NCBI GenBank assembly: GCA_021781835.1
Contig: JAJXWD010000010.1
Coordinates: forward strand, 1-64,000
Source of the DNA: Pseudomonadota bacterium
Lineage (GTDB): Bacteria > Pseudomonadota > Alphaproteobacteria > Acetobacterales > Acetobacteraceae
Length of the DNA: 64,000 bases
Direction of reading: 5' to 3'
The position numbers and the translations under genes were made by a program. Positions 23,647 to 35,704 of this stretch are shown here, one piece after another. Each line of letters begins with the position of its first letter. The first letter of the stretch is position 1. The notes beneath the pieces are model-generated. The model did not search any database and was not told where the DNA came from. It saw nothing but the letters and a program-made list of their open reading frames with translations.

Positions 23647-26244
23647 TTAGGCCAGGGCTTTCGAGGTCATTTCAAAAACGTTCTGGCTGAGTGTGTTGTG
23701 TGACAAGATGCGTTCCAACTCGGCGCGCATCAAGCCTGAAAGTTGGGGAATGAACCGCCGCCAGGTGCCGAGCCCGGTGCTGAGCCGCGCGGCGAGCTGG
23801 GGGTTGGTGGCATCGAGCTTGAGCACGGCATCGGCGAGCAGCTGGTAGCCTTCGCCGGACGGGTCGTGGAAGCGCGCGGGATTGGCGGCGAAGGTGGCGA
23901 ACAGGGCGCGCACGCGGTTGGGGTTGCGCCAGTCGAACGCCGGATGGGCGCTGAGGGCGCGCACGCGGGGCAGGGTGTCGGGCGCGGCGGCGCGGGCCTG
24001 CGCGGCGAACCATTTATCCATGACCAGGGCGTTGTCCTGCCATTCATCGTGGAAGCTGGCCAGCGCCTCGTCGCGCCGCTCGCCCTGGGTGTCGGCGAGC
24101 AGGCTGAGGGCGGCGAGCTTGTCGGTCATGTTGGTGTCTTCGCGGTGGAACTGCTCGCCGGCGCGCCAGACCTCGCCGGCCGCCACCAGATAGGTGAGGG
24201 CGGCGTTTTTGAGCGCGCGCGCGGCCATGCCGGGGCCGCTGATGTCATTGGGGCGGATCTTGCCATATTCCCAATAGGCGGCGTTCAGGCGCTCGTGCAG
24301 CGCCAGCCCGAGGGCGCGGCGCGTGGCCTCGCGCACGGTGTGGATGGCGGTGGGATCGGCCTTGGCGAAACGCTCGGCGAGCAGCGTCTCGGACGGTAAA
24401 ATCAGGGCCTCGGCGCAGAAGGCGGGGTCACGCGGGGCTTGGCGCAGCGTGGCCGAGAGCGCCTGGGTCAGCCCGTCATCGAGGTGGAAGGGCAGGCCGT
24501 TCTGGTGGGCTTCCACCGCCTCGTGCAGCACCTGCGTGGCGTAGTGCTGGAGCGCGTCCCAGCGGTTGAACAGGTCGGTGTCGCGCGCGGCGAGGAAGGC
24601 CAGGCGCTCGCGCGTGTAGCCGGTGAGCCGGATGGGCGCGGAGAAGCCACGAAACAGCGAGGGCGTGGGCGGCTTGGGGATGTGGCCGAAGGTGAAGCTT
24701 TGCTCGGGCGAGGTGAAATGCAGGGTTTTGGTGGCCATTTCCTGGCCGTCCTCATCGAGCAGCGCGACCGTGACCGGCATGATGAAAACCGGCTTCTCGG
24801 GCTGGCCGGGCGTGGGGGCGGTGTGCTGGCGCAGCGAGAGCACGTAAGTGTTCGACATCGGGCTGTAGGCGTCTTCGAAGCTGATTTCCGGCGTGCCGGC
24901 CTGCGCGTACCAGTCCATCATGCCGCCGAGATCGACCAGGGGCTCGGCATCCTGCATGGCGGCGAGAAACTCCTCGACCGTGGCGGCCTGGTTGTCATGG
25001 CGGGAGAGATAGAGGCGCAGCCCGCGCCGGAAGGCCTCGCGGCCGATGAGGGTGCGCACCATGCGCACCAGCTCGGCGCCTTTTTCGTAAATGGTGGTGG
25101 TGTAGAAATTATTGATTTCGAGATAGGAGCTGGGGCGCACCGGGTGGGCCAGGGGGCCGGCATCGTCGCGGAACTGGGTGGCGCGCAGATGGCGCACATC
25201 GCCGATGCGCTTGACCGCCGGGGAGAACCGGTCGGCCATGTATTCCTGGTCGCGGAACACGGTGAGGCCCTCTTTGAGCGAGAGCTGGAACCAGTCGCGG
25301 CAGGTGACGCGGTTGCCGGTGTAATTGTGGAAATATTCATGCGCGATCACGCGCTCGACATTCTGGAAATCGGTGTCGGTGGCGGTGTCGGGGCTGGCCA
25401 GCACATAGGCGGTGTTGAAGATGTTGAGGCCCTTGTTTTCCATGGCGCCGGCGTTGAAATCGGGGACGGCGGCGATGTTGAACAAATCGAGGTCGTATTC
25501 GAGGCCGAACGTGTCTTCGTCCCATTCCATGGCGCGCTTGAGGCTGTTCATGGCGTGCTGGCAGCGCCCCTCATCGCCCGACGCGACCCAGATGGCGAGG
25601 TCCACCTTGCGCCCGGAGCGGGTGGTGAACTCATCCTTCACCGCCACCAGCCGGGCGGCGACCAGCGCGAACAGGTAGCAGGGCTTGGGGTGCGGGTCTT
25701 CCCACAGCGCGTAGCGCAGCCCGGCGGGGGTTTCGCCTTCCTCGAGCTTGTTGCCGTTGGAGAGCAGCACGGGGCAGGCTTCGGGGGCGGCCTCGAGGCG
25801 GACCCGGTAGCGCGACATGACATCGGGGCGGTCGGGGAAATAGGTGATGCGCCGGAACCCCTCGGGTTCGCACTGGGTGAAGAAGCCGGTGCGCGACATG
25901 TAAAGCCCGGACAGCTCGGTGTTGGCGGCGGGGTTGAGTTTGACCAGCGTGGTGAGGGTGCAGCGATCTGGCACATCGGTCACGGTCAGCCCGTCCGGGT
26001 GGGCGAGGTAGCGCGTGGGGTCGAGCGCCTCGCCATCGAGGCTGATTTCGAGCAGATGCAGCCCCTGGCCGTCGAGTTTGAGCACCGCCGCCTCGGTTTG
26101 GCGGTGCAGGGTGAGGGTCGAGCGCACCAGCGTTTCGGCGGGGCTGAGGGTGAAGGTGAGATCGACGTGCGAGACGGTGAAGTCAGGGCGCGCGTAATCG
26201 GCGAGCAGAACGGGGGTGCGGGCAGGGGCGAGCGCCTGGGTCAT
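23647..26244 (-). CDS. pepN: Aminopeptidase N (M1 family)
   Basis: Zinc aminopeptidase of 865 residues, the length of the Escherichia coli type. The substrate-binding GAMENKG is near residue 265, the zinc motif HEYFHNYTGNRVT near 300, and the third ligand Glu lies in SLKEGLTVFRDQEYM near 322. The C-terminal helical domain includes the conserved NPNRVRALFATFAANPARFH. It acts in the cytosol on peptides. It is the first gene of the pepN-GST-GST group and is divergent from a DUF482 gene across 59 bp. Confidence 0.97.
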   Translation of the reverse strand: MTQALAPARTPVLLADYARPDFTVSHVDLTFTLSPAETLVRSTLTLHRQTEAAVLKLDGQGLHLLEISLDGEALDPTRYLAHPDGLTVTDVPDRCTLTTLVKLNPAANTELSGLYMSRTGFFTQCEPEGFRRITYFPDRPDVMSRYRVRLEAAPEACPVLLSNGNKLEEGETPAGLRYALWEDPHPKPCYLFALVAARLVAVKDEFTTRSGRKVDLAIWVASGDEGRCQHAMNSLKRAMEWDEDTFGLEYDLDLFNIAAVPDFNAGAMENKGLNIFNTAYVLASPDTATDTDFQNVERVIAHEYFHNYTGNRVTCRDWFQLSLKEGLTVFRDQEYMADRFSPAVKRIGDVRHLRATQFRDDAGPLAHPVRPSSYLEINNFYTTTIYEKGAELVRMVRTLIGREAFRRGLRLYLSRHDNQAATVEEFLAAMQDAEPLVDLGGMMDWYAQAGTPEISFEDAYSPMSNTYVLSLRQHTAPTPGQPEKPVFIMPVTVALLDEDGQEMATKTLHFTSPEQSFTFGHIPKPPTPSLFRGFSAPIRLTGYTRERLAFLAARDTDLFNRWDALQHYATQVLHEAVEAHQNGLPFHLDDGLTQALSATLRQAPRDPAFCAEALILPSETLLAERFAKADPTAIHTVREATRRALGLALHERLNAAYWEYGKIRPNDISGPGMAARALKNAALTYLVAAGEVWRAGEQFHREDTNMTDKLAALSLLADTQGERRDEALASFHDEWQDNALVMDKWFAAQARAAAPDTLPRVRALSAHPAFDWRNPNRVRALFATFAANPARFHDPSGEGYQLLADAVLKLDATNPQLAARLSTGLGTWRRFIPQLSGLMRAELERILSHNTLSQNVFEMTSKALA

Positions 26245-26303
26245 GGTGTGAAGCCTCGTTTCTCTCTGGCGGAATGGGGGGGCCAGCGCCTATCTTTCCG
26301 GAC

Positions 26304-27443
26304 ATGACGGCTGCCCCATCCCTTATGGTGAAAGTTTATCCGCGCATTGCGCTCATTGGGCAAGCGCCCTGGGCGGCTTGTGCGGGACATGACAACCCAT
26401 TCCTCTCCTATGAGTTTCTGTCGAGCCTTGAGGAAAGCGGCTCGGTGGGCGAGGGCACGGGCTGGCTGGCGCGCCATGTGGCGCTGCTGCGCGGCGATGA
26501 GGTGGTGGCGGTGGCGCCCTGCTATGCCAAAACCCACTCTTACGGCGAATATGTGTTCGACCATGCCTGGGCCAATGCCCTCACCCGCGCGGGCGGGCAT
26601 TATTACCCCAAGCTGCAGGTGGCCGTGCCCTTTACGCCGGTGCCGGGCGCGCGGCTGCTGTGCCGGCCGGGGGTTGAGTATGGCGAGGTGCTGAGCGCGC
26701 TGGAGGCGGTGTGCGCGGAGCTGCGGACATCTTCCGTGCACATCACGTTTTGCACCGAGGGCGAAGCGCTGGCCGCGCGCGAGGCCGGCTGGCTGACCCG
26801 GCTGGGTGTGCAGTTTCATTGGGAGAACCGGGGATATGCGAGCTTCGATGAGTTTCTGGCCGCGCTGTCCTCGCGCAAGCGCAAGGCGGTGCGCAAGGAA
26901 CGGCAGGCGGCGCGGGCGGGGTTGAGGTTTGAGGCGCGCTCGGGCGCCGCGCTCACGCCCGAGATCTGGCGGCATTTTTACCGGTTTTATCTCTCGACCG
27001 TCGAGCGCAAATGGGGCGGGGCGTATCTGACGCCGGAGTTTTTTCCGCTGCTGGGCGAAAAACTGGGCGAGCGCGTGGTGCTGATGCTGGCCTGGCGCGA
27101 CGGGCGGCCGATTGCGGGGGCGCTGAATTTACGCTCGCGCGATACGCTCCATGGCCGCAACTGGGGCGCGGATGAGGATGTGCCCTTTTTGCATTTCGAG
27201 CTTTGTTATTATCAGGCCATCGAGTATGCGATTGCCCATGGGCTGGCGCGCGTGGAGGCCGGCGCCCAGGGCGAGCACAAGATTTCGCGCGGCTATTTAC
27301 CCGCGCGCACCCATTCGGCGCATTACATCAGGCATGAAGGGTTGCGGCGCGCGGTTGGGGCGTATCTGGAGGCCGAGCGCGCGCAGCTGGAACAGGAGAT
27401 GAAGCTGCTGGCCGCGGACGCGCCCTACCGGCAAGAGGCGTGA
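26304..27443 (+). CDS. GNAT-fold N-acyltransferase, DUF482 (COG3146)
   Basis: A 379-residue protein of the DUF482 family, which has a tandem GNAT fold like FemAB and is annotated in some databases as a peptidogalycan biosynthesis protein without direct proof. Signs are DNPFLSYEFLSSLEESG, PCYAKTHSYGEYVFDHAWA, the basic LSSRKRKAVRKERQAA near residue 195, FYRFYLSTVERKWGGAYLT, and AGAQGEHKISRGYLPARTHS near the end. The ATG at 26304 is chosen over the earlier in-frame ATG at 26274 because it fits the family start. A 106-bp repeat lies 5 bp after its stop. Confidence 0.85.
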   Translation: MTAAPSLMVKVYPRIALIGQAPWAACAGHDNPFLSYEFLSSLEESGSVGEGTGWLARHVALLRGDEVVAVAPCYAKTHSYGEYVFDHAWANALTRAGGHYYPKLQVAVPFTPVPGARLLCRPGVEYGEVLSALEAVCAELRTSSVHITFCTEGEALAAREAGWLTRLGVQFHWENRGYASFDEFLAALSSRKRKAVRKERQAARAGLRFEARSGAALTPEIWRHFYRFYLSTVERKWGGAYLTPEFFPLLGEKLGERVVLMLAWRDGRPIAGALNLRSRDTLHGRNWGADEDVPFLHFELCYYQAIEYAIAHGLARVEAGAQGEHKISRGYLPARTHSAHYIRHEGLRRAVGAYLEAERAQLEQEMKLLAADAPYRQEA

Positions 27444-27448
27444 AAATT

Positions 27449-27554
27449 TAGATCAATATTGGTTTAGATTGAGTCGACAGACGTAAGCTAAACCAATGAA
27501 ATTGATCGTTAAAATATAACTAGAGCGGGTGCGTCATAACGCATCCCGCTCTAG
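27449..27554 (-). repeat. 106-bp palindromic element, copy A
   Basis: Reverse-orientation copy: it reads TAGATCAATATTGG at the left and CCGCTCTAG at the right. The consensus, read forward, is a 35-bp hairpin (CTAGAGCGGG..CCCGCTCTAG), spacer TTATATTTTAAC, then GATCAAT..ATTGGTTTAG paired with CTAAACCAATATTGATC. This copy sits between the convergent DUF482 gene and livK. Confidence 0.95.
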
Positions 27555-27601
27555 GGAGATGCGGGGGCTGTTTTGCGAACAGCCCCCACGAGACCCTGAT
27601 G

Positions 27602-28708
27602 TCAGGGCTTCATGGCATAGACGGCGTAATTGCCGTCATGCCAGCGATAGATCGCGTAGGCGGCGTTCACCACGTCGCCCTTGGCATCGAAGCTGATCGG
27701 CCCGAGCACGGTGTTCCACGGCCCGCCGGATTTCAGCTCGGCGGCGACCTTGGTTGGGTCGGTGGTGCCGGCCTTGGTCGCGGCCTCGGCCCAGACCTGG
27801 ATGGTGGCGTAGGAGTAAAGCACATAGCCGCTCGGATCCTGGTTGGCGGCCTTCAGCTCGGCCACCACCTTGGCCGCCGCGGGGTCTTTCTCGGCCGGGG
27901 GCGGGAAGGTCATCAGCATGCCCTCGGCGGTCGAGCCCGCGATCTGCCAGAGCGCCGGGGTCACCACCGCGTCCTCGGCGAAATATTGCGGCGTGAAGCC
28001 CTGGGCCGCGCCCTGGCGGGTGATCAGCCCGATATCGGAATAATAGCCGCCAATATAGACCAGCGTGATGCCTTCTTCCTTCAGGCGCGAGATGAGGGCG
28101 GAATAGTCTTTTTCGCCGGCGGTGTAGGAGGCGTTATAGGCGACCTTGAAGCCGAGCTTGGCGAGGTTGGCGCGCACCTGGTCGGCGATGCCCTTGCCGT
28201 AGGTGGAATTGTCGTCGAGCACGGCGACATGGGCCTTGGGGAAATGCTTGTAGATATATTCGGCCGCCACCTTGCCTTGCTGGTCGTCGCGCCCGCAGGT
28301 GCGGAAGATGAAGGGCGAGCCGTTATCGGTGTATGCCGGGTTGGTCGAGGCGGGGCTGATCTCGAGGATGCCGTTTTCGGTATAGACCTTGGAGGCCGGA
28401 ATGGAGCTGGCCGAGCAGAAATGGCCATCGACCATCACCACCCCGTCGGTCACCAGCGTGTTGGCCACCGAGACCGCCTGTTTGGGGTCGCAGGCATCAT
28501 CGACCGCGATTTCCTGGATCTGCTGGCCAAGCACGCCGCCGGCCTTGTTGAGGTCGGCCACCGCCTGGTCGGCGCCGACCTTGAGCTGCGTGCCGAACGC
28601 CGCGTTGGGGCCGGTGAGCGGCCCGGCCACGCCGATCTTGACCTGGGCATGGGCGAGCGGGCCTGAGAGCGCCAACAGCGCGGCAGTGCCGAGAAGAAGT
28701 TTGCGCAT
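27602..28708 (-). CDS. livK: Branched-chain amino acid ABC transporter substrate-binding protein
   Basis: Periplasmic Leu/Ile/Val-type binding protein, 368 residues. A signal peptide MRKLLLGTAALLALSG..LAHA is cleaved before QVKIGVAGPLTGPNAAFG. The fold is shown by VDDACDPKQAVSVANTLV, GHFCSASSIPAS and ISPASTNPAYTDNG. The ATG at 28708 has AAAGGA upstream; the longer open frame upstream is not coding. It ends the livH-M-G-F-K operon, 83 bp after livF. The amino acid bound is inferred from operon type, not residues. Confidence 0.94.
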   Translation of the reverse strand: MRKLLLGTAALLALSGPLAHAQVKIGVAGPLTGPNAAFGTQLKVGADQAVADLNKAGGVLGQQIQEIAVDDACDPKQAVSVANTLVTDGVVMVDGHFCSASSIPASKVYTENGILEISPASTNPAYTDNGSPFIFRTCGRDDQQGKVAAEYIYKHFPKAHVAVLDDNSTYGKGIADQVRANLAKLGFKVAYNASYTAGEKDYSALISRLKEEGITLVYIGGYYSDIGLITRQGAAQGFTPQYFAEDAVVTPALWQIAGSTAEGMLMTFPPPAEKDPAAAKVVAELKAANQDPSGYVLYSYATIQVWAEAATKAGTTDPTKVAAELKSGGPWNTVLGPISFDAKGDVVNAAYAIYRWHDGNYAVYAMKP

Positions 28709-28791
28709 GAATAGTCCTTTCTGAGGCTGGGGGTGAAAGGCACGGCGCGCGGGGCGCCACCGGGCAGTATGGGCGTGTTTGCCGCCCCGGT

Positions 28792-29507
28792 TCAATGGCC
28801 GCCCTCGAGATAGGCGGCGCGGATTTCTGGTTTGGCCAGCAGCTCGGCGCCGCTGCCCTGCAGGGTGATGACGCCGTTGACCAGCACATAGCCCCGGTGG
28901 GCGAGGCGCAGCGCCTGGTTGGCGTTTTGCTCGACCAGCAGCACGGTCAGGCCGGTTTCGCGGTTGAGCTGGCGGATGGCGCCGAAAATTTGCTTGATGA
29001 CCAGCGGGGCCAGGCCGAGCGAGGGCTCGTCGAGCATCAGCAGCTTGGGCTTGCTCATCAGCGCGCGCGCGATCGCCAGCATTTGCTGCTCGCCGCCCGA
29101 GAGCGTGCCGGCGCGCTGATTGAAGCGCTCCTCGATGCGGGGGAACAGCTCGAACACCAGCGCGAGCTGCTTTTCGTAATCGGCGTATTTGACCACTTGC
29201 GCGCCCATGAGCAGGTTTTCCTCGACGCTCATGCGCGGGAAGACCCGCCGCCCCTCGGGCGATTGGGCGAGGCCGAGGCGGGCGATCTCGAAGGGGGCGA
29301 GGCGGGTGATGTCTCGGCCTTGATAGGTGATGCGCCCGGATTTCGCGGCCGGGGTGCCGAAGATGGTCATCATCAGCGTGCTTTTGCCCGCGCCGTTGGC
29401 GCCGATGAGGGTGACGATCTCGCCTTGCTCGACGGTGAGCGAGACCTCGCGCAGCGCCTGCACGGGGCCGTAAAAGGTGGAAACGCGATCCAGGGCCAGC
29501 AGCGTGG

Positions 29508-29511
<4 letters not shown>
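28792..29511 (-). CDS. livF: Branched-chain amino acid ABC transporter ATPase LivF
   Basis: ABC ATPase of 239 residues. Walker A is GANGAGKSTLMM, signature GTLSGGEQQMLAIARALM, Walker B LLMLDEPSLGLAPL and switch LLVEQNANQALRLA. The short form, SLGLAPL after Walker B and VEQN switch are typical of LivF. Its start overlaps the livG stop by 4 bp. Confidence 0.96.
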
Positions 29512-30329
<818 letters not shown>

Positions 30330-30332
30330 GGC

Positions 30333-32515
<2,183 letters not shown>

Positions 32516-32610
32516 GAAGCCGCCCCCTTATCGCGCGAATATCTCCATGCGTTAATGTGATACGGCCCATGCGCTCCCGTCAATGCGTGAAATTTTTTTT
32601 GCGCCGGGGC

Positions 32611-32638
32611 TTTTCAAGTCTGAGCGGGGCCGTTATAC
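32611..32638 (+). promoter_or_regulatory. Candidate promoter of the tRNA-Lys gene
   Basis: TTTTCA (32611-32616), 16 nt, then TTATAC (32633-32638). The start would fall about 30 nt before the tRNA. A visual match only. Confidence 0.35.
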
Positions 32639-32674
32639 GCCGCTCCACCGCAGCGCACGACGCTGAGGCCGGAT

Positions 32675-32750
32675 GGGTGCATAGCTCAGTTGGTAGAGCA
32701 GCTGACTCTTAATCAGCTTGTCCTAGGTTCGATCCCTAGTGCACCCACCA
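32675..32750 (+). tRNA. tRNA-Lys (anticodon CTT)
   Basis: Complete cloverleaf of 76 nt with encoded CCA. Acceptor GGGTGCA pairs with TGCACCC; D arm GCTC..GAGC; anticodon loop CTCTTAA with CTT at 32708-32710; T arm CTAGG TTCGATC CCTAG. It reads AAG codons. Confidence 0.97.
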
Positions 32751-32765
32751 TCAAATTTTCCAAAT

Positions 32766-32999
32766 TCACAAGACCGGGAAAAGCCCCAGCCCGCGCGGGC
32801 GCCGAGGGGTTTGCGCGGTTTCGCAGGAGCGTTCGGCCAGGTCCCAGAAGGGGCGGCGGGCTTCTTCCAGCGCCTCGGCGCGGGAGAGGCCGATATCGCT
32901 CAACATGCGCGCATCCATGCCGGCCAGGGCTTGGCGGCCGCGCGCGCAGGCCGCCATCAGGGCCAGATGAGTGCGGAGCGCGCGAAGCCGGGTGAACAT
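32766..32999 (-). CDS. DUF1127 small protein
   Basis: A 77-residue protein with the DUF1127 (YjiS-like) core ALAGMDARMLSDIGLSRAEA followed by EARRPFWDLAER. Family members are short Arg-rich proteins; some in alphaproteobacteria affect RNA turnover and phosphate or carbon responses. The extra Arg/Pro tail is not conserved. GGAG precedes the ATG. The gene is divergent from a LysR regulator across 97 bp, which suggests it is the regulator's target. Confidence 0.85.
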   Translation of the reverse strand: MFTRLRALRTHLALMAACARGRQALAGMDARMLSDIGLSRAEALEEARRPFWDLAERSCETAQTPRRPRGLGLFPVL

Positions 33000-33077
33000 G
33001 ACGGGTCTCCGTGAGGGGGAAACCAGAAGGTAGGGGGCGGAGATAAATAAGAAAAACGAATTTTGTTTATGGTTTGA

Positions 33078-33092
33078 ATAAGTCTATCTTAT
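33078..33092. promoter_or_regulatory. Candidate LysR-type operator (ATAAG-N5-CTTAT)
   Basis: ATAAGTCTATCTTAT is a perfect 5-bp-arm inverted repeat of the T-N11-A class, 4 bp before the LysR start and inside the AT-rich region shared with the DUF1127 gene. A second AT-rich patch (ATAAATAAGAAAAACG) is at about 33041. Confidence 0.45.
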
Positions 33093-33096
33093 TTTC

Positions 33097-33996
33097 ATGA
33101 AGCTCGTGCCGACGCTTGACCCCGATGTGCTGCGCAATTTTTTGTTTGTCAGCGAGGAGCTGAGTTTTACGCGCGCGGGCATCCGCGCCGGGCGTACCCA
33201 GGCGGCGATTTCGCAGCAGATGCAGAAGCTGGAGGCGCAGCTCGGCCAGAGCCTGTTTTCGCGCGGGCGCGGGGGGCGGGTGGAGCTGACCGCCCATGGG
33301 CTGTATCTGCTGGCGCGGGCGCGGGAGATTTTGGCGCTGAATGACCATGTGTGGTCGGTGTTTCGGGCGCCCATGGTCTCGGGCGTGGTGCGGCTGGGCA
33401 CGCCCGATGATTATGCGCTGCATTTTCTGCCCATGGCGCTGCGCCGCTTTGCCGAGACCCATCCGGCCGCCGAGGTGGAGATGGTGTGCCTGCCCTCGAG
33501 CGAGTTGCGGACCCGCCTGCAGGATGGGCAGCTGGATTTATGCTTGCTCTCGGAAGGGCACGAGCCGCCGCATTGGCCGGCCGTGCCGCTGGTGCAGGGG
33601 CCGCTGGTGTGGGTGACCTCGGCGCGTTTCGCGCCCCATGCGCTCGACCCGCTGCCGCTGGCGCTGGCGGATTATGATTGCGCCTGGCGGCGCGCCACCA
33701 TTCGGCTGCTCGAGAAGGCCGGGCGGCGATACCGGATTGCGTATATCTCCAGCAGCGCCACGGGCACCATGGTGCCCGTGCTGGCCGGGCTCGCCGTTAC
33801 CTGCGCGATTGCCGCCCCCCTGCCCGAAGGCGCGCGCCTGCTGCCGCCCACCGAGCTGGCGCTGCCGTCCTTGCCGGATTTTTCGGTGCTCATGCTCAAG
33901 GGCGATGCCGCGCCCCAGCCGCTGACCGACAGCCTGGCGGCGTTTATTCAAGATGAGGTGCGGCGTGAGGCGCCGCGTTTGGGCTGGCGGGCCTGA
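33097..33996 (+). CDS. LysR-family transcriptional regulator
   Basis: A 299-residue LTTR. The N-terminal winged helix-turn-helix runs LDPDVLRNFLFVSEELSFTR, AGRTQAAISQQMQKLEAQLG, QSLFSRG. The effector domain starts VSGVVRLGTPDDYALHFLPM, with TRLQDGQLDLCLLSEG. The inducer cannot be read. ATG 33097 is the first in frame. It is divergent from the DUF1127 gene; the AT-rich gap with an ATAAG-N5-CTTAT repeat is the likely shared control region. Confidence 0.93.
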   Translation: MKLVPTLDPDVLRNFLFVSEELSFTRAGIRAGRTQAAISQQMQKLEAQLGQSLFSRGRGGRVELTAHGLYLLARAREILALNDHVWSVFRAPMVSGVVRLGTPDDYALHFLPMALRRFAETHPAAEVEMVCLPSSELRTRLQDGQLDLCLLSEGHEPPHWPAVPLVQGPLVWVTSARFAPHALDPLPLALADYDCAWRRATIRLLEKAGRRYRIAYISSSATGTMVPVLAGLAVTCAIAAPLPEGARLLPPTELALPSLPDFSVLMLKGDAAPQPLTDSLAAFIQDEVRREAPRLGWRA

Positions 33997-34047
33997 GGGG
34001 AGATTTTGGGCGCCGCCCCAAAAACGATCGAAAGTTTTTGCGGGGTT

Positions 34048-34075
34048 TGGGGCGCTTTTTACAAAAAGCGCCCCA
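34048..34075. terminator. A/T-loop hairpin after the LysR gene
   Basis: TGGGGCGCTTTTT pairs with AAAAAGCGCCCCA over 13 bp with a 2-nt loop. It is preceded by AAAGTTTTTGCGGGG, as at 3252-3266. It is likely a bidirectional terminator and lies 10 bp before repeat copy B. Confidence 0.65.
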
Positions 34076-34084
34076 ATAAAACCT

Positions 34085-34190
34085 CCAGAGCGGGATGCGT
34101 GATGACGCACCCGCTCTGGTCATATTTTAACGATCAATTTCAGCGGCTTGGCTGGCATCTATCGATTCAATCCAAACCAATATTGATCCA
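34085..34190 (+). repeat. 106-bp palindromic element, copy B (diverged)
   Basis: Forward copy with the same length but about 20 substitutions. It begins CCAGAGCGGG; both arms changed (CTCTGG at the other end), so the hairpin is kept by compensating change. The second half has CAGCGGCTTGGCTGGCATCT where others have CATTGGTTTAGCTTACGTCT. It lies between convergent genes. Confidence 0.85.
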
Positions 34191-34210
34191 GTTCCCCCAA
34201 AAGTCGGGGG

Positions 34211-34777
34211 TTATTTCACCGTCACGGTCTCAGCCGCCAATGGCTGTGCCGGGGGCTTGCTGGCCCAGCTTTGGGTGCCGGTGAAGCCCAGCCGGGCGGT
34301 GGTGGGGGCGAAATACCAGCCGCGCTGGGCGCTGGCCCAGTTGAGCAGGATGTTTTGCACGGCCGGGCCAGGTGTGCGGGCGGAGAGGAACAAGGTGAGC
34401 TTGGGCGTGGCGGCCGTGCCGTCTTGCAAAATGGCGGCGCCCAGCACCCAGCCACGGGCCGAGAGCACCAGGGCGCCGGCCGTGTCGGCCGGGGCCAGGC
34501 ATGGCCCGCCGCCAGTGCCGGCTTCCAGCCGCCAGCCTTGGCCGAGGGACGGGAATTTCGCCAGCGCCAAGCCCTGGGCGCTGTAATCCATGCACAGGGC
34601 GTTTTCCATCTGCCAGCTCAGGCGGGTGCCGTTTTGCACGTAATCGCCGCGGGTCTGGCCGAAAAAAGCATCCAGCGCGATGTCTTTCCGGGGGGCCGAG
34701 AAATAGCCCTGGGCGTGCGCGGCGGCCGGGCAAAGCAGGGCGAGGGCGAGGGCGAAACGGGCCGGGATGCTTGTCAT
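34211..34777 (-). CDS. Secreted protein of unknown function
   Basis: A 188-residue protein with a signal peptide (MTSIPARFALALALLCPAAA, cleavage after AHA before QGYFSAP). The mature part has two cysteines (ALCMDYS, GGPCLAP) that could form one disulfide and patterns such as WQMENALCMDYSAQGLALA. I do not recognise the family. It is divergent from the EipB gene across 101 bp, so the two envelope proteins may share control. Confidence 0.65.
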   Translation of the reverse strand: MTSIPARFALALALLCPAAAHAQGYFSAPRKDIALDAFFGQTRGDYVQNGTRLSWQMENALCMDYSAQGLALAKFPSLGQGWRLEAGTGGGPCLAPADTAGALVLSARGWVLGAAILQDGTAATPKLTLFLSARTPGPAVQNILLNWASAQRGWYFAPTTARLGFTGTQSWASKPPAQPLAAETVTVK

Positions 34778-34878
34778 GGCGCCACCTTACCCCATTCGCG
34801 TCCGTTCGTTGAGGCCCCGCGCGCCAAAACCGCGCATTTGGTTTGACCGCCACGGGGGGCGCGGGGTTTAATGGCGCC

Positions 34879-35688
34879 ATGTCACGTTTGTTTGCGTTGC
34901 TCTCCTTGTTCGGCCTGGCCGGGGCGCCGGCGCCGGCCTCCGCGCTGCCCTCGCTCGCCAGCCAGCTCACCGGCCAGCAGGCGCTCTACACGCTCAGCCT
35001 TTCCAAGCTGCGCACCGAGGATATCACCGGTGCCACGGGGCAGATGAGCTTTAATATCGCCGATGGCTGCACAGGCTGGGGCACCACACAGCACATGACC
35101 CTGATCGTGCGCAATGCCGATGGCTCGCTGACCAAGACGGTGAGCGATTATGTCACCTGGGAGCGCAAGGATGGCAAATCCATGAGCTTTCTGCTCACCG
35201 AGCGCGACAATGACGGCAAATTGCAGATCGACGATGCCGGCACGGCCTATCATACGGGCCCGGATGGCGCGGGGGAGGTTGATTACACCACCCCGGCCAA
35301 TACCCGCCTCAAGCTGCCGCCGGGCACGCTGTTTCCCATGCAGCATACCGAGGCGCTGCTGGCCGCCGGGCGGGCGGGGAAGAAATTCATCGCGCCGCCT
35401 TTGTTCGATGGCACCGATACCGATGGCGCCGAGGCGACCTTTGTTGCCTTGCTCGGCCACCAGGGGCCGGGCAATGCCCCCAACCCGGCCTTGGCCAAAA
35501 TCGCCTCGAGCAATGTCGATATCGCGTTTTTCGACCGCAAGACCGATGACGAGACGCCGCAATTCCGCACCTCGATGCGCTATTTCGAGGATGGGGTGGC
35601 GACCAATCTGGTGCTCGATTTTGGGGATTTCGTGATGAACGCCAAGCTCGACAAGCTCACCATCCCCCCCAGCCCCTGCAAGGGCTGA
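34879..35688 (+). CDS. EipB-family cell-envelope integrity protein (DUF1849)
   Basis: A 269-residue periplasmic protein with a signal peptide ending ASA before LPSLASQLTGQQALYTLSLS. It matches the alphaproteobacterial DUF1849/EipB family: RTEDITGATGQMSFNIADGC with one Cys, WERKDGKSMSFLLTERD, and LPPGTLFPMQHTEALL, and a late Cys (PPSPCKG) that fits the family's single disulfide. In Brucella, EipB maintains the outer envelope. The ATG at 34879 precedes the signal peptide; the earlier in-frame start at 34843 lacks one. Confidence 0.85.
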   Translation: MSRLFALLSLFGLAGAPAPASALPSLASQLTGQQALYTLSLSKLRTEDITGATGQMSFNIADGCTGWGTTQHMTLIVRNADGSLTKTVSDYVTWERKDGKSMSFLLTERDNDGKLQIDDAGTAYHTGPDGAGEVDYTTPANTRLKLPPGTLFPMQHTEALLAAGRAGKKFIAPPLFDGTDTDGAEATFVALLGHQGPGNAPNPALAKIASSNVDIAFFDRKTDDETPQFRTSMRYFEDGVATNLVLDFGDFVMNAKLDKLTIPPSPCKG

Positions 35689-35704
35689 GGCGGGCGCGGG
35701 GCGC

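Noticed and set aside
24439-26307. A 622-residue plus-strand open frame opposite pepN
   Set aside because: Repetitive Gly/Val/Glu/His composition typical of antisense frames; pepN on the other strand is complete with its catalytic motifs.
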